Source: an uncultured Clostridia bacterium (GTDB lineage Bacteria; Bacillota; Clostridia; Christensenellales; Aristaeellaceae). From it: a stretch of 9,985 nucleotides of DNA. A program made the position numbers and the translations under genes. The stretch lies in assembly GCA_946409855.1 (NCBI GenBank), contig CAMJXZ010000100.1, positions 1-9,985 on the forward strand, read 5' to 3'. Positions 1 to 7,700 of this stretch are shown here, in pieces. The stretch's first letter is position 1; each line of letters starts with the position of its first letter. The notes under the pieces are model-generated. The model searched no databases. It was not told the DNA's origin and saw only the letters and a program-made list of their open reading frames with translations.

Positions 1-1
1 C

Positions 2-928
2 AGGCTCGGCAATACCGAAGTCAAGCCCGCGGTCGAAAACGTGGTCACCAACGGGCTGACGCTGTATCTGGAAGACCTGCGGCACCAGCAGCTGGGCCAG
101 GCCCTGGTGGAAAAGGCGATGAAATCCGCCCGCGTCCGGGAAGCGGCCCGCCGCGCCCGGGACATCGCCCGCACCAAGAACGAGCTGGAAGCGGCCCCCC
201 TGGTGGGCAAGCTTTCCGTCTGTACGGGGCGGAACCCCAGGGACAACGAGCTGTTCATCGTGGAGGGGGACAGCGCCGGCGGCAGCGCCAAGCAGGGCAG
301 GGACAGGCGGTTCCAGGCCATCCTGCCGCTGCGCGGCAAGCCCCTGAACGTCGAAAAAAAGCGCCTGGACGCGGTGCTGGCCAACGAGGAGTTCCGCTCC
401 CTGATCACGGCCCTGGGCACCGGCATCGGCGAGGACTTCAGCCTGAGCAGCCTCAAGTACGACAAGGTCATCATCCTGTCCGACGCCGACCAGGACGGGG
501 CCCACATCCGGGCCATCCTGCTGACCTTCTTCTACCGCTACATGCGGGAGCTGATCAGCGGCGGCCATGTCTACATCGGCATGCCCCCGCTGTACCTGGT
601 CAAAAAAGGGGATACCCAGCTCTACGCCTACGACGACCGGGAGCTTAAAAAAGTGACCGCCGGCCTCAAGGGCTACACCCTGCAGCGATACAAGGGGCTG
701 GGTGAAATGAACCCCGAGCAGCTGTGGGAAACCACCATGGACCGGGAGCACCGAAAGCTCCTGCAGGTGACGCTGGAGGACGCGGCGGCCGCCGAGCGGA
801 TGATCAGCCTGCTGATGGGGGACAAGGTGGATCCCCGGCGGGAATACATCATCTCCCACGCGGATTTCAACAAGGAAGACCATTTCGACGCTTCCCACGG
901 CGCCAACGCGCCGCAGAACGCAGGGTAA
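2..928 (+). CDS. gyrB: DNA gyrase subunit B (GyrB/ParE family), 3' part
   Basis: This is the C-terminal 308 residues of a type II topoisomerase B subunit. The gene enters from the left edge, reading in frame from base 2, so the N-terminal ATPase domain (about 330 residues in the family) lies outside. The fragment begins with LGNTEV, the end of the transducer region. It then carries the TOPRIM domain with EGDSAGGSAKQGRDR (catalytic Glu at 263-265), PLRGKPLNVEK, and the metal-binding DADQDG acidic cluster (482-499). The C-terminal QRYKGLGEMNPEQLWETTMD motif follows. Together with the A subunit the enzyme cuts and passes DNA duplexes to control supercoiling. It lacks the long insertion seen in enterobacterial GyrB. 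LNVEK, GTGIGEDF and the adjacent recF favour GyrB. SDADQDGAHIRAILLTFF departs from the usual GyrB TDADVDGAHIR and may point to a clostridial ParE, so the subunit assignment is less sure than the family. It ends with TAA, 16 bases before recF. Confidence 0.93.
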   Translation, partial: RLGNTEVKPAVENVVTNGLTLYLEDLRHQQLGQALVEKAMKSARVREAARRARDIARTKNELEAAPLVGKLSVCTGRNPRDNELFIVEGDSAGGSAKQGRDRRFQAILPLRGKPLNVEKKRLDAVLANEEFRSLITALGTGIGEDFSLSSLKYDKVIILSDADQDGAHIRAILLTFFYRYMRELISGGHVYIGMPPLYLVKKGDTQLYAYDDRELKKVTAGLKGYTLQRYKGLGEMNPEQLWETTMDREHRKLLQVTLEDAAAAERMISLLMGDKVDPRREYIISHADFNKEDHFDASHGANAPQNAG

Positions 929-932
929 ACCA

Positions 933-939
933 AAAGGAG
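933..939 (+). promoter_or_regulatory. Ribosome binding site of recF
   Basis: AAAGGAG lies 5 bases before the ATG at 945, inside the 16-base gap after the topoisomerase stop codon. It supports this start and coupled translation of the two genes on one transcript. Confidence 0.7.
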
Positions 940-944
940 CGGCC

Positions 945-2039
945 ATGCGGCTGAAAACGCTCAGACTGCAGAACTTTCGCAGCTATCAGAACCTGACGCT
1001 GACTCCGCCGGAGGGCGTGACGGTCATCGTCGGGGAAAACGGCGCGGGGAAAACCAACCTGCTGGAGGCCGTTCATTTGTGCTGTCTGGGCCGCTCCCAC
1101 CGGACCAACGACGATCAGGACATGATCCGCCGCGGGGAGGAAAGCGCCGCGGTGCAGCTGTTTGTGGAACGGCGGGACGGCACGCACGACATCGGCGTGC
1201 GCCTGTTTCTGAACCAGCGGCGAAAAAAGCTCCTGCACATCAACGGCAAAAACGCTTCCCGCATGGGGGATCTGATCGGCCACGCCACCTGCGTCATCTT
1301 CGGCCCTGAGGATCTTTCCGTGGTGCGGGACGGGCCGGCGGTGCGGAGGCGCTTCCTGGACATGCTGCTTTCCCAGCTGCAGCGGGCGTATTTTTACGCC
1401 CTGCAGACCTACAACGCGACCCTGCGCCAGCGGAACGCCCTGCTCAAGGAGATCGCCCAGGGCGGCAGCCGCGCCCAGCTGGCGGTCTGGGACGAGCAGC
1501 TGGCCCAGGCGGCGGCCCCGCTGGTGCGCCTGCGGGCCCAGACGGCCCGGGCGCTGGACGAAAAGGCCTTCCGGCACTACGCCTTTATCAGCGGGCGGGA
1601 GGAGGAATGCTTCCGCCTGACCTACCAAAGCACCCTGTCCGAGGAGGAACCGCAGGTGGACATGCTCCGCCAGCTTGCGGCCCGGCGGGAGGAGGAGCTC
1701 CGGCGGATGACGACCGCCGTCGGCCCGCACCGGGACGACCTGCTGCTGACCCTGTCCGGAAACGACCTGCAGGCCTTTGGGTCCCAGGGGCAGCTGCGGA
1801 CGGCGGCGCTGGCCCTCAAGCTGTCCGCCTTTGACCTGCTGAACGAAAGCCAGGGGGAGCCGCCGCTGCTGCTGCTGGACGACGTGCTCAGCGAGCTGGA
1901 CCCGCTGCGCCGCCGCCGGCTGATCGACCGGGTCAAAACCGCCCAGGTGCTGCTCACCTGCACCGACCGGAGCGATTTTATCGGCGCCGAACCGTCCTGC
2001 GTGCTGGAAGCCGGGAACGGGCAGGTCATTCAGATCTGA
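945..2039 (+). CDS. recF: DNA replication and repair protein RecF
   Basis: RecF is an SMC/ABC-type ATPase that binds gapped DNA and, with RecO and RecR, loads RecA at stalled or damaged replication forks. The 364-residue product is of normal family length. Residues 1-12 give the characteristic start (MRLKTLRLQNFR). The Walker A loop is GENGAGKT at 30-37, and VIFGPEDLSVVRDGPAVRRRF matches the conserved RecF middle region. The ABC signature is GSQGQ at about 279-283, Walker B is LLLLDD at 308-313, and the D-loop SELD is at 316-319. The ATG at 945 is preceded by a good Shine-Dalgarno. It lies directly downstream of the topoisomerase B gene in the same direction and is probably cotranscribed with it. 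In most Firmicutes the order is recF then gyrB, so this order is unusual. The gene is intact. Confidence 0.97.
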   Translation: MRLKTLRLQNFRSYQNLTLTPPEGVTVIVGENGAGKTNLLEAVHLCCLGRSHRTNDDQDMIRRGEESAAVQLFVERRDGTHDIGVRLFLNQRRKKLLHINGKNASRMGDLIGHATCVIFGPEDLSVVRDGPAVRRRFLDMLLSQLQRAYFYALQTYNATLRQRNALLKEIAQGGSRAQLAVWDEQLAQAAAPLVRLRAQTARALDEKAFRHYAFISGREEECFRLTYQSTLSEEEPQVDMLRQLAARREEELRRMTTAVGPHRDDLLLTLSGNDLQAFGSQGQLRTAALALKLSAFDLLNESQGEPPLLLLDDVLSELDPLRRRRLIDRVKTAQVLLTCTDRSDFIGAEPSCVLEAGNGQVIQI

Positions 2040-2085
2040 CGCGCTGTCATTCCGATTAAGAATCATCCCGCAAGCCAAATATTTC

Positions 2086-2109
2086 TGACCATCCCGGAAG
2101 GGACGGTCA
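2086..2109 (+). other. Hairpin in the recF / ProB-like intergenic gap
   Basis: The arms TGACCATCCC (2086-2095) and GGGACGGTCA (2100-2109) pair over 10 positions with one A-C mismatch around a GGAA loop. No T tract follows, so it is not a standard intrinsic terminator. It lies 20 bases before the next ATG, just upstream of the GAGG ribosome binding site (2121-2124). It could be an mRNA processing or stability element, or a translation-modulating leader hairpin. The rest of the 90-base gap shows no convincing promoter. Confidence 0.45.
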
Positions 2110-2129
2110 GCGGAAACGACGAGGATACC

Positions 2130-2957
2130 ATGGACATTGAATTAGTGGTCAAGATCGGGTCGATGGCCCTGATCCGCCGGGAAGACAATGATATCGATTA
2201 CAACCTGTTCGCCCGCCTGAGCGGGGAGCTGCGGCCGGGCATGGCGCTGGTGTCCTCCGGCGCGACGGAAATCGGCCGGCTGGACTATCTCAAGCGCACC
2301 GGGCAGGAGCTGCACGGGGACCCGGACGCCAACAAGACCGATTACGCCGCGCAGGGCCAGGCCATCCTGATGGAAACCTACCGCCGGTTTGTGCGGCCGG
2401 AGTATTCCGTCCGCCAGGTGCTGGTGGAGCATAACCATTTCAACGACCCCCAGAAGCGGCGCCATCTGCGCCAGTTGCTGTCCCACTGCGCCCAGCAGGG
2501 GGCCATTCCCATCATCAACTACAACGACGCCGTCAGCGACGAGGAAAACCGCAAGCTGGAGCTGATGCTCATGCAGCAGGCGCACCCGGGCGAGCAGGTG
2601 GTGGAATGCGTGGACAACGACGAGACGGCCGCCGTGGTCAGCGAACTGATGCAGGTCCGGCAGATGGTGCTGCTGACCAGCGCGGACGGCATCTACCGGG
2701 ATCCGAAGGACCCGTCCACCCTGGTGCGGGACGTATTCGCGCACAGCGCCGAAGAGCTGACCGCCCGCGTCCGGGAGCTGCAGACCCACTGCGTCGGCGC
2801 TTCCCGCGCGGGGGCCAACGGCGCCGGGGCCAAGCTGGAGTTCGCCCTACGTTCCGCCCTGCAGGGGGTCACGGTGACCATCGCCAACGCCAAGCGCTGC
2901 CGGCTGTCGGACATCCTGGCCGGTCAGGTGCCCTGCACCCGCATCGGCATCCGGTAA
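2130..2957 (+). CDS. Glutamate 5-kinase-like (ProB-like) amino acid kinase
   Basis: This 275-residue protein belongs to the amino acid kinase family. ProB phosphorylates L-glutamate to glutamyl-5-phosphate, the first step of proline synthesis. Visible family elements, in order, are KIGSMAL at 8-14 (KVGSS-type phosphate loop), VSSGA at 41-45, AAQGQAILMETY at 73-84, and INYND at 129-133 (INEND in ProB). DNDETAAVVSELM at 162-174, LLTSADGIYRDP at 181-192, and GANGAGAKLEFA at 228-239 (GTGGM-TK in ProB) follow. The protein ends after the kinase domain, without the C-terminal PUA domain that many ProB proteins have. A stretch between INYND and DND is longer than in typical ProB. Several motifs are substituted, so another acidic substrate is possible. 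No proA is adjacent. The ATG at 2130 has GAGG at 2121-2124, 5 bases upstream. The family is sure, the exact substrate less so. Confidence 0.8.
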   Translation: MDIELVVKIGSMALIRREDNDIDYNLFARLSGELRPGMALVSSGATEIGRLDYLKRTGQELHGDPDANKTDYAAQGQAILMETYRRFVRPEYSVRQVLVEHNHFNDPQKRRHLRQLLSHCAQQGAIPIINYNDAVSDEENRKLELMLMQQAHPGEQVVECVDNDETAAVVSELMQVRQMVLLTSADGIYRDPKDPSTLVRDVFAHSAEELTARVRELQTHCVGASRAGANGAGAKLEFALRSALQGVTVTIANAKRCRLSDILAGQVPCTRIGIR

Positions 2958-3011
2958 TGCGCCGGACAGAAGATGGTCATACAACAGCGGCCGGCACAGG
3001 CCGCGCCATGG

Positions 3012-3064
3012 AAAACAGGACGGATGCCCGAGGAGAACGTTCCGCGGGGCATCCGTCCTGTTTT
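3012..3064. terminator. Bidirectional intrinsic terminator between convergent genes
   Basis: A perfect 18-bp stem pairs 3012-3029 with 3047-3064 (core ACAGGACGGATGCCC) around a 17-base loop. On the + strand the stem runs into TTTTTTGATTTTT (3061 on), and on the - strand it ends in TTTT. It sits midway between the stop of the ProB-like gene (2957) and the stop of the DUF4956 gene (3096), which converge on it, so it can end transcription from both sides. Confidence 0.88.
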
Positions 3065-3095
3065 TTGATTTTTACGCCCCGCTGGCCGCGGCCGG

Positions 3096-3764
3096 TCACA
3101 GCGCGTCCCGGGAAAGCTCCTGGGCGGGGACCAGGGCGATGGACAGGTTGCCGTTGCGCACCCGCATGTCGTCCAGCAGGGGCTTTGAAAACGCAGGGTC
3201 CGGCAGGGTGACGTCGTAGGCCAGGTCAAACAGGGTGCCCATGCCGGACGTCTTGACCCGGGACAGACGCGCCTTGACGTGGTAATTGGCAAAGATATCG
3301 TCAAACAGGTGGCTGTAATCGACGTTCTCCGGGACGGTGACCCTGAGGCACCAGCTGCTTTTGTCCGCGCCGCCGAAGTCAACGGCCGAAAGGGCCAGCG
3401 TCAGCGCCGCGTAGCACGCAAAGAACAGCCCCGCGGCCGCCAGATAGCCCATACCGGCGGCCAGGCCCACGGCCATGGCGGCAAAGACGGCGGCGATTTC
3501 CCGCCCGGTGCCGGGGGCGGAGCGGAAGCGAACCAGCGCGAAGGAACCGGCCACGGCCACGCCGGCGCCGATGTTGCCGTTGACCAGCATGATGACCATG
3601 GCCACGGCCATGGGGATCAGCGCCAGGGCCATCGAAAAGCTTTCGGTGTGGCGGTTTTTGTACATGTTGACCAGCGCGCCCAGCACGCCCAGCACCGCGG
3701 CGGCGCCCAGGCAGAGGAAAAAGGTCCCGGCGGTCAGGGGCCCGTTCAGAACGGAAGAAAACAT
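3096..3764 (-). CDS. DUF4956 domain-containing membrane protein
   Basis: This 222-residue protein has an N-terminal membrane part of about four hydrophobic helices: roughly residues 14-34, 43-62, 64-78 and 88-128. A soluble C-terminal part (about 135-222) is predicted to face one side of the membrane. The diagnostic DUF4956 block is VNGNIGAGVAVAGSFALVRF followed by RSAPGTGREIAA (61-92). The molecular function of the family is not established. It is often found next to VTC-domain proteins, as here. AAGGAG on the minus strand (3775-3780) precedes the ATG by 10 bases and begins right after the VTC stop codon (3782-3784), so the two genes form a tight operon with the VTC gene first. The operon ends at the bidirectional terminator at 3012-3064. 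Family assignment is firm; the role is unknown. Confidence 0.92.
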   Translation of the reverse strand: MFSSVLNGPLTAGTFFLCLGAAAVLGVLGALVNMYKNRHTESFSMALALIPMAVAMVIMLVNGNIGAGVAVAGSFALVRFRSAPGTGREIAAVFAAMAVGLAAGMGYLAAAGLFFACYAALTLALSAVDFGGADKSSWCLRVTVPENVDYSHLFDDIFANYHVKARLSRVKTSGMGTLFDLAYDVTLPDPAFSKPLLDDMRVRNGNLSIALVPAQELSRDAL

Positions 3765-3781
3765 GATGCGATCACTCCTTT

Positions 3782-4534
3782 TTACATGGCCATCGGCCGG
3801 ATGAAGCCGGACGGGGGAAGCAGAAGGCTTCCGGCCAGGTGCTTTTCAAAGCAGCACCCGTATTTGGAAAAATGGGCGGGGGCGATGTTCAGGGAAGACA
3901 GCAGCCGGCTGATCCACAGAGGCGCGCTTTGGCTGAATTTGATCTCCAGGACGACGCGCTCCTCGTCCAGCACCGGCTCTCCCCGGCTGCCGGCCCGCAG
4001 GTCCAGATCCTCCGTCCGCCAGCGCAGGTTCCGGTCGAAGGTCAGGCGGAAGGAAGGGTCCTCGATGCCGTACATGGCGACGCGGTCGTAGCCGATAAAG
4101 CAGCGGGGGAAAAGGGGCCTGCTTTCCAGCAGGTAGTGGATTTCCGCCTGGATCTGCGGGTCGCTGTCCCGGAGGGTACAGCCGTTCAGGAAGCCCGGCA
4201 GCTGCCAGCAGGGCAGGGCCGCCCGGCGCTTGTACACAACGCCCCTGTACTTTTTCTTGATCTCCGCGAAGACCTGGGACGCGTGGTCCGGCGTCCCGTA
4301 GGAGCGGACGCGGAATTTCTCCTTGTAGACCGGCCCGGACAGGGAATGCCGGATCATCGCGAAATCCTGTGTGTCGTAATAAATGTTCTGGATGGTGTGC
4401 AGGCCGTACCGGTCGACCTTCATATAAGGCGTGAGCGCCCGGAAAAACAGCCGGAACTGCGCCGGGGTCAGCAGGTATTTTTTTTCGATCCGCTCAAAGC
4501 TCAGCTGCAGCGGAGCGCTTTGCGCATTCGTCAT
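3782..4534 (-). CDS. VTC domain protein (polyphosphate polymerase-type)
   Basis: This 250-residue protein is a stand-alone VTC domain, the tunnel-fold catalytic domain of the triphosphate tunnel metalloenzyme group. In yeast Vtc4 this domain makes polyphosphate from ATP. The family pattern is visible: FERIEKKYLL (13-22), YYDT (52-55), and KEKFRVRSYG (71-80) with alternating basic residues. EIKKKYRGVVYKRR (91-104), RVAMYG (151-156), RLTFDRNL (163-170) and VLEIKF (195-200, acidic metal-binding Glu) follow. The start at 4534 was chosen because AAGGAGG (minus strand, 4543-4549) lies 8 bases upstream. A longer reading from 4594 would place this ribosome site inside the coding region. It is the first gene of an operon with DUF4956 and is divergent from the receptor kinase. 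The cytoplasmic substrate tunnel looks intact, but polymer synthesis by bacterial members is inferred from the family. Confidence 0.9.
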   Translation of the reverse strand: MTNAQSAPLQLSFERIEKKYLLTPAQFRLFFRALTPYMKVDRYGLHTIQNIYYDTQDFAMIRHSLSGPVYKEKFRVRSYGTPDHASQVFAEIKKKYRGVVYKRRAALPCWQLPGFLNGCTLRDSDPQIQAEIHYLLESRPLFPRCFIGYDRVAMYGIEDPSFRLTFDRNLRWRTEDLDLRAGSRGEPVLDEERVVLEIKFSQSAPLWISRLLSSLNIAPAHFSKYGCCFEKHLAGSLLLPPSGFIRPMAM

Positions 4535-4542
4535 CAGGATCG

Positions 4543-4549
4543 CCTCCTT
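4543..4549 (-). promoter_or_regulatory. Ribosome binding site that sets the VTC protein start
   Basis: Minus-strand AAGGAGG is placed 8 bases before the ATG at 4534. It decides against the upstream in-frame ATG at 4594, which would add 20 residues (MMALFPEQPAGCRAEKEAIL) unlike any part of a VTC domain. Confidence 0.75.
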
Positions 4550-4570
4550 TTCCGCCCGGCAGCCCGCCGG

Positions 4571-4585
4571 CTGTTCCGGGAACAG
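4571..4585. promoter_or_regulatory. Palindrome CTGTTCC-G-GGAACAG in the divergent intergenic region
   Basis: This is a perfect 7-bp inverted repeat with a single central base, between the divergent VTC operon and the kinase gene. It could be a repressor operator or a small hairpin in the VTC leader. No regulator can be named from it. Confidence 0.35.
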
Positions 4586-4599
4586 GGCCATCATACCGG

Positions 4600-4660
4600 C
4601 GCATCCTTAAACAAAGCTTGAAGCAGGATTATGAATTTTTACGGAGTATATTATTCCGGA
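4600..4660. promoter_or_regulatory. AT-rich probable promoter region between divergent genes
   Basis: A short AT-rich stretch stands out in very GC-rich surroundings between two divergent starts (4534 minus, 4778 plus). A weak + strand pair is TTAAAC (4607-4612), a 17-base spacer, and TATGAA (4630-4635). Other -10-like words (TATATT, TATTAT at 4647-4654) lack a -35 at proper distance. No clear minus-strand pair was found. Position and composition support promoter activity; the exact boxes are uncertain. Confidence 0.3.
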
Positions 4661-4763
4661 GAAGGATCGCTTTTGTGTGACGCGCTATGGCGGCGGGGAC
4701 GGCGTTTCCCGCCGGCACGGGCCGGGCGCTTCGGCCGGGAAACAAGCGGCGTACATGCCGCGC

Positions 4764-4769
4764 GGAGGG
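4764..4769 (+). promoter_or_regulatory. Ribosome binding site that sets the kinase-LRR start
   Basis: GGAGGG lies 8 bases before the ATG at 4778. The alternative in-frame ATG at 4631 has only AGGA two bases away, and the 49 extra residues are Arg-rich with no domain resemblance. Confidence 0.7.
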
Positions 4770-4777
4770 CTTTATAT

Positions 4778-7700
4778 ATGGAAATCAACGGGCACAATTA
4801 CTGTTCCAGATGCATGCGGGAAACCGCGCCGGGAAGCGTCTGCCCCCATTGCGGCTATGACGGCAGCCCGGAACAAAACCCCCAGGTGCTGGAAGAGGGC
4901 ACCCTGCTGAACGGGAAATACCAGCTGGGCGCCCTGATCGGAAAGGGCGGCTTTGGGATTACCTACGCCGCCTGGGACGAGAACCTGGACAGGCCGGTGG
5001 CGGTCAAGGAGTACTTCCCGCAGGACTTTGTGACCCGGAATGTGAACCAGGGGGACGAGGTGGTCTGCCTGGACAAATATGAGACGCACTTTCTGGCCGG
5101 CCGGCTCCGCTTTGAGCGCGAAAGCCACCTGCTGGCGGCGCTTCGGGAAATCCCGAACGTGGTCCGGGTGCTGGATTATTTCTCCGAAAACAACACCGCC
5201 TACATCGTGATGGAATACATCCGCGGGGTTTCGCTGGAAGCGTGGCTGAAATCGCATCAGCTCAGACAGAACCAGGCGCTGGCCCTGATCCGCCCCGTAG
5301 TGGACGCGCTGGTGCTGCTGCATCAGCAGGGCGTCGTCCACCGGGACCTGAAGCCGGACAACATCATGGTGCAGGAAGACGGGACGCTCCGCCTGATCGA
5401 CTTCGGCGCGGCCATGGAAACGGAGCGGAACGGGGGCACCATCATCCTTTCCCGGGGCTACGCCCCGGCGGAGCAGTACGGCCGGGAATACGGCCGTCAG
5501 GGTCCCTGGTCCGACGTGTACGGCATGGCGGCGGTGATTTATCAGCTGCTGACCGGGCAGGTGCCCCAGGAGGCCCTGCTGCGCCTGAAGCGGGACGAAC
5601 TCAAATCCCCGGCCGCGCTGGGGGTCCGGCTCCGCAAAAAGCAGAACGCCGCCCTGATGGACGCCCTCGCGGTGCAGCCGGAAAAGCGCACCCAGTCCAT
5701 GGAGGAATTCCGGGCGGGGCTTTATCTGCTGCCCATGCCGGAGCAGGTGCTCTGGCGCAGGAGAATGCGGCGGCGGCTGCTCATCGCGTCCTGCGCGGTC
5801 CTGCTGCTGGCCGCGGCCCTCATCGCCAATTTTACCTGGGGGCTTCCCGTAAGCCGCGGGCTGCGCTGTTCCCTGCGGCGGGACGGCTGGCATATCCTGG
5901 GCACCTGGGGAAAGGCCGATGCCCAGAGGGAACTGCCGGAGCGGGTGCTGGGGGTCCCGGTGACGGCCGTTGAACGGGACGCCTTCCGGGAAGACACGGC
6001 CCTGACGAAAATCACCGTCCCCGCCTCCGTTCAGTCGATCGGCGACCAGGCGTTTTACGGCTGCTCCGGCCTGCGGGAGACGGTGCTTAACGGGGATCTC
6101 CGCGAGATCGGCCTGAGCGTTTTTGACGGTACGCCGGAAAATATGCTGATCTGGGGTCGCCGGGACGGGGTCCAGGACGCGTACGCGCAGAGCAATCATC
6201 TGCTGTTCGCGGACAGCGGGGAGATGGTGTTTGAGGAAACGGAGGGCGGGCTTGTCCTGACCCGGCTGGATACCGCGGGGGAAACCCTGGTGATCCCCTC
6301 GTACGTCGGCGGAAAGCCGGTCACCGGCATAGACGGCGAAGTCCGGATCAAAAAGGCCGCGGAAGTCTGGTTCCCGGATGAACTGGCCGCGATCCCGGCG
6401 ACCATCTGCGAAAACAACGGAAACCTCCGGGCGGTCCACATCGGGAAACACACGGAGCGGATCGGGGAAGGGGCGTTCAGCGGCTGCGGCAGGCTTTCGG
6501 AAGTGTTTTTCGGGGAGGCGCTCCGGGCGGTGGAGCCTTCCGCCTTCAGCCAGTGCGCGTCCCTGACGGACCTTACCCTGCCGGAGGGCCTGGCCGAAAT
6601 CGGCGACAAAGCGTTCAGCGGGTGCTCGTCGCTCAGCCGCCTGGTCATGCCGGATACGGTTGAGAAAATGGGCGGCGGCGTTTTCAGCCAGTGCGCGTCC
6701 CTGCGGGAGCTCCGCCTGTCGGAACGGCTGACGGAAATCCCGGAGCAGGCGTTCCGGGGCTGCGGCCTTCCGACGGTCCGGCTTCCCGGGGGCGTCACTT
6801 CCGTCGGCGCCGGCGCTTTCCGGGAAAGCGGGCTGGAATGGCTGTGCCTGCCCGCGGGAGTCAAAACGCTGGGCGCTTCCATCTTCGCGGACTGCAGCTC
6901 GCTGCAATGGGTGGAATTCCTGTGCGACAATGCGGAACTGGCGGAGGGGGCGGCGGCCTATTCCGAGCTGACCGGTTTTCCGGATGACCTGGTGGTCGGC
7001 GGCCATCCCGGCACCGCGGCCGAATGGATCGCCAGAGAATGCGGGGCGGCCTTTGAGGACCTTTCCGGCTGGTCGGACTGCTTTGAACTGGCCGGTGAAT
7101 GCGCGGTGCTCACGCAGGCGCGGGATATCCTCCGGGTCCCCTGGTTCAACGAAAAGGAAAACTGCCCGGTCACGTACACGAAGGGGGTCAGCGGCACGCA
7201 GGTGCGGGAAATCACGCTGTCCCGCTTTCAGACCAGGGTGACGGATTCGGAATTCGCCAACTGCGCCCAGCTCCAGAAAGTAGATTGTCCTGGCGGGCTG
7301 GAGGAAATCGGGATCCAGTCCTTTGCGGACTGCGGTTCGCTGCAGAAGGTCGGGATGAAAAATTCCCCCAGGATCATCGGCGCGGACGCCTTTGGGCGGG
7401 ACCGCCTGCTGACAGAAATCGATCTGAGCGGTACCTACTGGATCGGCGCCCAGGCCTTTATCGAGTGCCAGTCCCTGACGCAGCTCACCCTGTCGGACGG
7501 CCTGACGGGGATCGGGGAGTGGGCGTTCCTGGAATGCGGCGTCCGGGGCCTGACCGTTCCGGGCAGCCTGACCATCATCCCCGATTCAGCCTTCACCTAT
7601 ATGCCCGCGGACTGGGTGATCCTGTCGGAAGGCTGCAAGGAGATCAGCAAAGGCGGGATGGACGGATGCCTCTGGCTGACCAAGCTGGTGCTCCCGGCCG

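Noticed and set aside
867..2078. 403-residue open frame on the minus strand opposite recF
   Set aside because: The + strand carries an intact RecF with all ATPase motifs; the antisense product is low-complexity and has no recognisable family.
3279..4091. 270-residue open frame on the plus strand opposite DUF4956/VTC
   Set aside because: Overlaps two well-supported minus-strand genes, is rich in G, H, Q and R, and has no ribosome site.
4535..4594. Upstream in-frame ATG for the VTC protein
   Set aside because: The strong AAGGAGG site at 4543-4549 lies inside this extension and serves the ATG at 4534.
4631..4777. Upstream in-frame ATG that would lengthen the kinase-LRR protein by 49 residues
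   Set aside because: Poorly spaced ribosome site and an Arg/Gly-rich extension without domain; the ATG at 4778 has GGAGGG at ideal spacing and starts right at the zinc ribbon.
4772..7006. 744-residue open frame on the minus strand opposite the kinase-LRR gene
   Set aside because: Antisense shadow of a GC-rich gene: no Shine-Dalgarno, residue make-up dominated by R, P, A, G and Q, no domain resemblance, while the + frame shows full kinase and LRR motifs.
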